Shown piece by piece: positions 59,101-64,000 of a stretch of DNA of 64,000 nucleotides; position 1 is the stretch's first letter; the number at the start of each line of letters is the position of its first letter. The DNA is taken from positions 21,426,283-21,490,282 of the forward strand of contig OU612066.1 of assembly GCA_914767715.1 (NCBI GenBank). Direction: 5' to 3'. Position numbers and translations under genes: made by a program. The notes under the pieces were generated by a model. That model was not told the DNA's origin. It saw only the letters and a program-made list of their open reading frames with translations, and searched no databases. The DNA comes from Membranipora membranacea (Eukaryota > Bryozoa > Gymnolaemata > Cheilostomatida > Membraniporidae).

Positions 59101-60326
59101 TTCTTGCCTATAGACATATCATCATAATTAATCACAGGGTTAGATGATATAGTTCTAATGATTGCTGGATTTGTTGTAATTCTGGTGCATCAACACAACA
59201 TGTAATATAAGTGGTCAGTCATTTACTGTGTTTCAGATTCTGACACCACAGAGATAAACGCTGCTCTGGTACCAACAGACGACTTTGTGATCGGTGATGA
59301 CCTCATGAGAAGTAGAAAACCTCCGACCTCGATACGGCTGGTGAAGCAGCTTGCAGCAAATGGCTATTGCCTCACATCATGTAGTTATAAAGGTGTGACT
59401 TATGTAGGTCTAGACAGTGGCTCAATCAACAGAATAGATGAAGCTGGTAACAAGACAACAGACTTCATCAAACTTCCCAGTATCATCCTCACCATAAGAG
59501 CTCATAAGGATCGACTCTACATTCTCATGTACGGAAAACCTTACAAGATCTCTGTGTATGATTTGAATGGTCAACAGATCACCTCCTGGGATCACTCAGA
59601 CAGCAATGGCATTTACCATGGGAACAAACTGTGCATTGTGAACAATCAGATTTTTGCTGCTGATGCCACCAATAAAAGAATCACTAACTATAATCTCAAC
59701 GGGAAAGTGATGAGAGAGATTCCATGTCCTAAGATCCCAACCAACACCCACATATCCATGTGTTCAGCAGGAGAAGACTCTGCCATCATCACCACACGCT
59801 CACCTGCTCAGGTATTCAAGTTCAACATGAGAACAGAGACAGTACTCTGGACTACAAACCTCACAGCAGCACCATTCTCTGTAGCCAGCAGTAATGATGT
59901 AGTACTGGTCAGTGGAGATGGATACAATGGCAGTAAGAGAGGTGTATGGATAGAAGTTCTAAATACAGCGACTGGTAAGAACTTTACTCGTTAAATTATA
60001 TTATATACATGTAAGTCTTCCATACATCAATAGAGTACTACAAAGTCCTGGTTAAATTAGTTAGGGATTAGGGGATCAGTACCCTCATCGAAGCAACCAA
60101 ACCACCAGTTAAATGTACGGATTTTGTTACCTTGTTTTGTGCGGTCTAATGTATGCGTATACTTTCTCATCCTCTATGGCAAATTTCAGGTGAACACATA
60201 ACAGAATTAAGAGACCAAGAAGGAGTACAGACTCAAGTGTATGATTTATGGACAGAGAATAACAGACTGCTGGTGTCCAGCTGTCATCAGAGCTCTGTGC
60301 TGTGTTATGAACTTCTCTATGATTAA
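41199..60326 (+). CDS. TRIM-like protein with beta-propeller C-terminus, gene 3 (intact frame)
   Basis: Coding exons 41199-41371, 41897-42056, 42290-42476, 42981-43177, 58139-58309, 58807-58918, 59237-59974 and 60190-60326; total 1,875 nt, 624 residues plus stop, with all phases consistent. Residues 15-57: C3HC4 RING (CGNC, CTHVCCETC, CRVC). About 81-110: B-box 1 (FCEPC...YCLTC...YCAAH). About 141-171: B-box 2 (FCQTH...GCSKC...YCFEC). About 174-333: coiled coil. About 334-624: beta-propeller-like repeats. TRIM proteins of this layout act as RING-type ubiquitin ligases, with the propeller as target-binding part; that role is inferred. The 14.96-kb intron between 43177 and 58139 is almost entirely a DNA transposon. 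The AATAAA of the paralogues is GTATAAA here. Confidence 0.9.
41548..41790. repeat. Intronic minisatellite, G-rich
   Basis: Degenerate tandem copies of a GTGGGATAGTGCGGG-like unit of roughly 14-40 bases in the first coding intron of gene 3. A much shorter version occurs in the same intron of gene 2 (about 23780-23880), so the array has changed length since duplication. Confidence 0.65.
43358..43386 (+). repeat. Left terminal inverted repeat of the transposon
   Basis: Pairs with 58022-58055; first 27 positions differ at two. The outermost base follows directly on TTAA. Confidence 0.9.
43798..45530 (+). CDS. P2X7 C-terminal (ballast) domain-like protein encoded by the transposon
   Basis: Three exons, 43798-43935, 44525-44744 and 45265-45530, phases 0 and 1, totalling 624 nt (207 residues). 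Residues 1-46 are Ser/Gln/Glu-rich (MSSSSSSLEALDNPW). Residues 47-120 carry a WCLCGKC motif, then NNCC; residues 120-200 carry AAYRSIIFW and PLPSCIYMMVRACY. This order (W-C-x-C-G-x-C, a CC pair, A-Y-R...W, P-S-C...R) is that of the zinc-binding cytoplasmic ballast domain at the C-terminus of P2X7 receptors, which also occurs alone in many invertebrate proteins. There are no membrane segments, so this is not a receptor channel. Its role in transposition is unknown. It lies head-on to the transposase gene. Confidence 0.8.
45830..46690. repeat. Repeat region with three tandem 160-bp units
   Basis: Units start at 46051, 46211 and 46371 (GTTGATAAACAGCAT, then CTGGCTGATAGCC, CAGACTTT, GGCTTTA and CAAGCCCATGC). 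The region before and the unit itself recur once, in direct orientation, at 56140-56540. The right end has GAAGAATTTCCCGACA, as does the other copy. Confidence 0.8.
46520..46640 (-). pseudogene. Decayed copy of the transposase last exon tail
   Basis: Matches 47880-47965, the end of the transposase gene, including the Lys-rich tail region and the VIVTSKKG-coding stretch, with substitutions. It is not linked to the rest of the exon. Confidence 0.6.
46788..47873. repeat. Tandem array of seven 146-164 bp units next to the transposase 3' end
   Basis: Starts of the GATTTGCCCTTCATCGG segment: 46807, 46971, 47135, 47287, 47451, 47603 and 47749, and finally 47896 in the gene itself, giving steps of 164, 164, 152, 164, 152, 146 and 147. 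One half of each unit is the transposase C-terminal tail (GKAPMKGKS.SKKSS on the minus strand), with a good acceptor ATTTCCAG in front. The other half (CAACAGCAGGTAGAAAATAAAAATG) resembles the exon 1 donor region of the P2X7-like gene at 43925-43950. Confidence 0.85.
47874..56918 (-). CDS. Kolobok-type transposase with THAP finger, 13 coding exons
   Basis: Exons (minus): 56695-56918, 55545-55688, 54601-55148, 53998-54055, 53263-53491, 52833-52930, 52133-52484, 51103-51276, 50457-50643, 49792-50064, 49385-49553, 48638-48792 and 47874-48361. Sum 3,099 nt (1,032 residues), every junction in phase. Residues 1-90: THAP finger (C-x4-C, KWVDWVR, C-x2-H in LCWRHF). About 100-400: Ser/Pro/Thr-rich linker. 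About 430-520: Cys pairs (CIRCGM, CQSDKCGH). Proposed catalytic acids: D in NGDGRFDSPGH, D in LTTDRHVS, E in GELESFHGEL, with FDTWHLTK and WIPAIIAHLW between. C-terminus: RGRSRGRGRG and a Lys-rich tail. The frame looks functional. Confidence 0.85.
48891..48943. repeat. Hairpin, about 22-bp arms
   Basis: Arms around AAGCACTTG...AGACAGGTTT and its inverse, with one small bulge and an 8-base loop, in a transposase intron. Confidence 0.7.
50740..51040. repeat. Interspersed repeat shared with 38705-39740
   Basis: Uninterrupted copy of the repeat that carries the 372/374-bp tandem units upstream of gene 3. It lies in a transposase intron, so the repeat can be nested inside the transposon. Confidence 0.65.
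53636..53913. mobile_element. hAT-like non-autonomous fragment nested in the transposon
   Basis: Left end CAGGGCTGCCCAACC and right end GGTTGGGCACCC are near-inverted, with GCGGCCC motifs inside and a 10-G run. No 8-bp target duplication is evident, so the right end is probably damaged. Confidence 0.5.
54322..54368. repeat. Perfect 17-bp hairpin
   Basis: Arms 54322-54338 (TACTCCTCTATGGTATT) and 54352-54368 are exact inverses around a 13-base loop. Similar CTCCTCTA-centred palindromes occur at about 44460-44495. Confidence 0.9.
56140..56540. repeat. Single copy of the repeat found in triplicate at 45830-46690
   Basis: Same order of segments (TTTTGTCTGT, GTAACTATTTTTAG, GTTGATAAACA, CTGGCAGGTT, TAGAATTTCCCGACA) in direct orientation. 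It is near the 5' end of the transposase gene, so the two copies bracket the transposase. Confidence 0.7.
56919..58021. other. Transposon right end, upstream of the transposase
   Basis: No gene seen. An acceptor-like TTTCAG directly precedes the transposase ATG, so a 5' untranslated exon may lie here. A perfect hairpin is at 57394-57436. Confidence 0.45.
57394..57436. repeat. Perfect hairpin, 18-bp arms
   Basis: CACAGGTCTACTCCAAAA and its exact inverse surround a 7-base loop. The right arm plus loop (CCCAGGTTTTGGAGTAGACCTG, in part) also occurs at about 57264-57285, so the hairpin arose by inverted duplication of a neighbouring segment. Confidence 0.85.
58022..58055 (-). repeat. Right terminal inverted repeat of the transposon
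   Basis: Inverse of the left end at 43358-43386, followed directly by TTAA at 58056-58059. Confidence 0.9.
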
Positions 60327-61142
60327 TGTTTAGCTTTTAGTAACTTTATATAGGCGGCGAACTTATATATAAATTATGATTCACCCAAAACTGTTGCCCA
60401 CTTGATGATTAAATTTCGTATAAACAAAATTTAGTTTTGGATATTTTGAGGTCAACCTTATCACCATTAAGCTCACCACCATCAAGGCCGATAAACGTTA
60501 TACTTTATAGAGTGCGAACCAAGTAAAATCATTAACTGTTACAACAGACTATTGGCAGTTGATTGCATTGTTTACAAAAGTGTTATGCTAACATTTCCCG
60601 CCTAGTTATTACATTCCATTTACAGTAATTTCCAAAGCTTTCCGGCTAAAATTTGTTTTAAATGATTTATGTATTTACGCCTGTCATCAACAAGACCAAA
60701 ATACTGAACTTAGCGGTTAGTCTCAGCAGGGAGAGGGGAATTCAATTTTTACTGGACTGAGCCCCTATTGATAGCTTCTTACCTATTTAATTTCCACCAT
60801 AAGTAAGCTGTTTACTCCATGATTTATTTCCATTTCACACAAAAAATACAGATTTAAACTTATTTAATTTCAAATGCATAAGCAAGTATTTCCGGCGCCA
60901 CAGTACTGTCCCCCAAAGTCCACATGTCCTGATAGGATTGTACTGCAATTGTAACTAGCAGTAGGCAAAAGACTGAGATACATCGAAGTCATCAAGCCCT
61001 TTTGAATCCAGCTTGAATATACATGTTAAGGCTTTCCGGCGAGTCAACCTTAACGCAAGCGCTACAGTCAGGATGGAGAACATCATTAAAGTTGAAATAA
61101 GCAGTACTGTATTTTTAGTAAAACACTCATTATAATAACAAC
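60327..61142 (+). repeat. Duplicated 3' flank of TRIM-like gene 3 (copy 3 of 3)
   Basis: Matches 2467-3333 and 29943-30758. The AATAAA of the other copies is altered here (GTATAAA). Confidence 0.75.
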
Positions 61143-61446
61143 ATGGCAACTTTGGGAACAGGATGTTTTCCTGAGCACCATGCTGATAGATACAATAAAA
61201 TATTTTATGCATTGATGCCCGAACGGTGTCGACAAGAGAGGCAGTGGTTTCAAGACAGATTGACCAGCTTCCTTACTATTGTTTCTCACAAAAATGGACA
61301 AATCTATGTATACAACCTTTGCTCTATACTGTAAGTATCAATTTGATGGCTGATGATTCTGATATTTCCGAAGTACAACATGTTAATACAAGAAATATGT
61401 GAGATCACGGAGAAACTCGCTCCGCAGACAGTTTCAATGCTTTAAA
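61143..61446 (+). pseudogene. Frameshifted copy of the MATLG ORF behind gene 3
   Basis: The start and first 48 codons match copy 1; then an added base in a CACAAAAATGG run (about 61288-61295) shifts the frame and gives a stop at 61334. The downstream part still resembles copy 1 but carries a further short insertion (TGTTAATACAA, about 61379). Confidence 0.65.
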
Positions 61447-62165
61447 CAGGGTTAATAACTCATGCTCAGGATCCTTAGTGTCATGAGCTAGTTTTAGATT
61501 ATTAAGTGCATGATGTGAATGCTGATGTCAGCATTGTAAGTATAGCAAGACCCGCAGGCAGCGAGAATTGTTGACAGACATCAGACAATAGATTTTAACC
61601 GTATTTATTGCAAATACGAATATGTGTCTGGTAAAAAGACCCTTACACACGACTACTACCCCTCTGGTTCAAGCTGGGCTTTGTATATATTTGGGATTGT
61701 TCCTTCGGTTGCATTTTGTTCTCGACGGAAAACTATTGTAGTAAATTTTTGACGCCCATATCAGTAGATCATGTTGCCATGCTTTGTCATCAGATACATC
61801 ATTCTTAGTCTGAGCTTAGAAACAGTGATTGACCTCTTCTTGAAGTATCTTCATGGGAAGGACTATTCAGTGGTTTTTCTCCTTTGATACGATGCCAGTA
61901 GGCCTAACCCCGAGCCGGCGTCAGTGATATTAGCGCTTTGTGGTGGCTGATACGTAAACCTGATCGATCTGTGTTGGATCTTCTCAGGTGACCCAACGTC
62001 TATGTTGAAGGTGGAGTCAATCGTTGGCCGGTCACAAAACTCCAATGAGAGGTGGTTCTGACTAAAACATCTACTGTCCGCCCAGACGGTCTCTGGAAAG
62101 CGATTGATAACAGGGGCGGATTTTCAGAATATTCAATAGGGGTCTTGACCAGGAATTTTAGTGTT
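61447..62165. other. Duplicated non-coding flank
   Basis: Resembles 3622-4330; no gene seen. Confidence 0.55.
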
Positions 62166-62290
62166 TCTCTGAGGTGCGAAGCGCCGAGGGCGCGTAGCGC
62201 CCGAGCCAACCCAGCTGGGGGTATGGGGGGCGCTGTAAGCCCCCCGACGGGGTCCGGGGCGGAGCCCCGGCCGCCAAGGCTTTTTAGGGT
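62166..62290. repeat. GC-rich island of short palindromes
   Basis: About 120 bases of very GC-rich sequence in AT-rich surroundings, made of short palindromic blocks: GTGCGAAGCGCC, GGCGCGTAGCGCCC, GGGCGCTGTAAGCCCC and CCGGGGCGGAGCCCCGG. It looks inserted into the duplicated flank. The ORFs across it on both strands are by-products of its composition. Confidence 0.8.
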
Positions 62291-62630
62291 GTATTTTGGG
62301 CTCAGGAGGAATATTTCGGACATTATCAGCTAAGCTATGCCACACTGGCAAATGGTCAACAAAACACAGACATACCTAAATCGTCAATAAGTGTTGTGTA
62401 GTCAAATCAGCTGGGGGGTTTGGCCGCTGAAGAATTCAACAAATTTCAGAGCTCTAGATTTTAATGGAAGCGTGGTAAAGCTACATACCTGATGATTGAT
62501 ATACATGAGACATATGATGAGATTGTGATACTTTTAATATAGGATAATACTTTCCATCGATCTCCAAAACAAAAGAAAACATGAATTAATATTGATGCCA
62601 GAAATGTTGGTATGATTAGCATGACAGGTG

Positions 62631-63697
62631 TCAGTACTCCGCTAGTGGATTAAGCAGGAGTAACCTCCTTCTCTTCATTGCTATAAATGAATTTGCGAGA
62701 GTTTTGCCATCGAGGCTCTGAAGAATGTCCCTGTGTTTATAACCTAGCACCTGCTGGTTGTGTTCAGCTGTCTCCTGTTGACCCTTCGACAGCTTTTCCT
62801 GAATTGAATTCTTTTGACCGCTAAATACACCCTCGGACGACTCTATGCGAGTCTGAAAATATATCAGCATTGTAAGTTCCAGCAACTTACATTAGTACTG
62901 TAAACACTATGTTACTTCCTGCTATGGGTACCAGTGCGAAATATGGTCATTGGGGCAAAATACTTGCGGTTTTGTAACTATGTCTACTCATAGAAATTGT
63001 TTTAGTAAAATTTGTAATGTGAGGACTCACCACACAATGGAAATGACTTCTGTTACTGTCCGAGGTGTGCAGCTTTATTCTATCATAGAATTTCTTCCAG
63101 TTATTAAAGGGCTTGTTTACTAACTGTTCAGGTTTACGTCCTCTGTCATCTCCTTGTGTTGGAAATAGGCGACAAGGGACACAGTATACCCCATCATCAT
63201 TCTTACTGTAGGCTAGAAACGGATAGGTTTTAAGTTTATCCACAGAACACCTTCTCTTCGTAACCCCACGGCTGTTTCTACTCTCCGTGAATTCCCGATC
63301 TGGGAACTGATAACTGTAAAATATTAGAATATGATATAATATATGATGGTCACTATATGTGGTGTGTTACAATTTTCATGCTAAAGACTGACTTTCAAAA
63401 GTATGCTTACTCTTCCATGATCTGGGCGGTTATCAAAGTTTGGTCATAAAGGTTTGTCACTGGCCAAAAACAAAACTATGTCTGCAATCATATCACGTTG
63501 ACCATACCTGGCATCATAATACGGCTTGTTCTTTATGAAGCTATACTTTAGGGCAGGTTCAGATTTGGATGTGATGGATGTTATATCATTGGTGTCAGAT
63601 TCAGCGGTGTCTGCTGATGTACCCTCCAGTGGTTCTTCTACTATTCCCTCAATCTGCGGGACAGCCACATGGACACTGCCACCTTTGTCTGTTTCAT
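62631..63697 (-). CDS. TTF-type zinc finger protein of hAT/ZMYM1 type, partial
   Basis: Minus-strand exons 63508-63697 (acidic, Ser/Thr-rich), 63031-63313 and 62631-62852, phases 2 and 0; the 63697 acceptor shows at least one exon further right. The middle exon carries the TTF-finger pattern (YQFPDREF, TYPFLAYSK, GVYCVPCRLF, FNNWKKFYDRIKLHTSDSNRSHFHCV). The last exon has the following GQQETAEHNQQVLGYKHRDIL, which in hAT-related proteins leads into the DUF4371/transposase core. Here a TGA follows after RRRLLLLNPLAEY, so the catalytic core and dimerisation region are missing. Either a truncated transposon relic or a short domesticated protein. Confidence 0.7.
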
Positions 63698-64000
63698 CTA
63701 TCATACAAAGAAAGATAGGACAGAAAGCTATAATATATTGTGAATGGTGATCGCCTCTGACTGAGAATGTCGGCCCATGTAAAGCAAACTATTCTTTGCT
63801 TGAGCATTTCAGCTGAGCTGGCTTGGTATGATCTATAAAAGGACTCCATCAGGCAATTTACAATCAAAGTATGTAGTGAAGTATATAGAACATGCAGGAA
63901 CATGCAATCAAGCAGCAGCAAACTTTGTAACTACTTTTACCTGATCTTTCTGCTATGGTAGCTGAGCTATATAATGGATATGATGTTATGATCAATGTTA
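63698..64000. other. Window edge, probably an intron and upstream exon of the TTF gene
   Basis: On the minus strand GAAAGATCAG|GTAAAAG near 63938-63955 could be the donor of the preceding exon; too little is visible to call it. Confidence 0.35.

Noticed and set aside
62000-62351. Overlapping ORFs on both strands across the GC-rich island
   Set aside because: Open only because GC-rich palindromes contain few stops; no conservation.
1-64000. CRISPR arrays, operons, bacterial promoters
   Set aside because: The tandem repeats seen lack regular unique spacers, and all convincing genes are intron-containing eukaryotic genes.

Overview
The window is AT-rich metazoan nuclear DNA. Genes are split into many short exons with GT-AG introns, TATA and AATAAA signals are eukaryotic, and there are THAP, RING/B-box, C-type lectin and hAT domains. 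The mix of tandemly expanded TRIM-like genes ending in a beta-propeller and large TTAA-target DNA transposons would fit an early-branching animal such as a sponge. That placement is inference only; no marker gene in the window fixes it.

Backbone. Three paralogous plus-strand TRIM-like genes (RING, two B-boxes, coiled coil, beta-propeller-like C-terminus) lie in tandem. Gene 1 (1-2466) is cut by the window edge. Gene 2 (23393-29942) has a 2.24-kb LTR-like insertion inside its propeller exon. Gene 3 (41199-60326) keeps an intact reading frame of 624 codons over 8 coding exons, but one intron holds a 14.7-kb DNA transposon. Fragments of further copies lie at 10846-11660 and 14667-14813. Behind each gene is the same 3' flank, including a short ORF (3334, 30759, 61143) that is intact only behind gene 1. 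A roughly 4-kb segment with a minus-strand gene for an acidic protein is also duplicated (6228-10165 and 33210-37265). Its first copy is clearly a pseudogene and its second has one suspicious base loss.

The most notable object is the element at 43354-58059. It has TTAA target duplications, terminal inverted repeats, a 13-exon minus-strand transposase (1,032 codons before the stop) with an N-terminal THAP finger and a plausible D-D-E set, and a plus-strand 207-residue gene for a cysteine-rich P2X7 C-terminal (ballast)-like protein. TTAA plus THAP plus DDE is the signature of the Kolobok superfamily. Both reading frames are intact, and between them sits a tandem array that appears to be built from pieces of both genes.

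Other content: a three-exon secreted C-type lectin gene with a QPD motif and a TATA box (19036-20187); an 887-bp hAT-type non-autonomous element with a perfect 8-bp target duplication (4990-5876); a 415-bp foldback element (12462-12876); a tandem 372/374-bp duplication (38880-39625); tRNA-like sequences; a GC-rich island (62166-62290); and part of a minus-strand TTF-type zinc finger gene of hAT/ZMYM1 type at the right edge. The stretches 11661-12461, 12877-14666 and 14814-19035 show no supportable gene.
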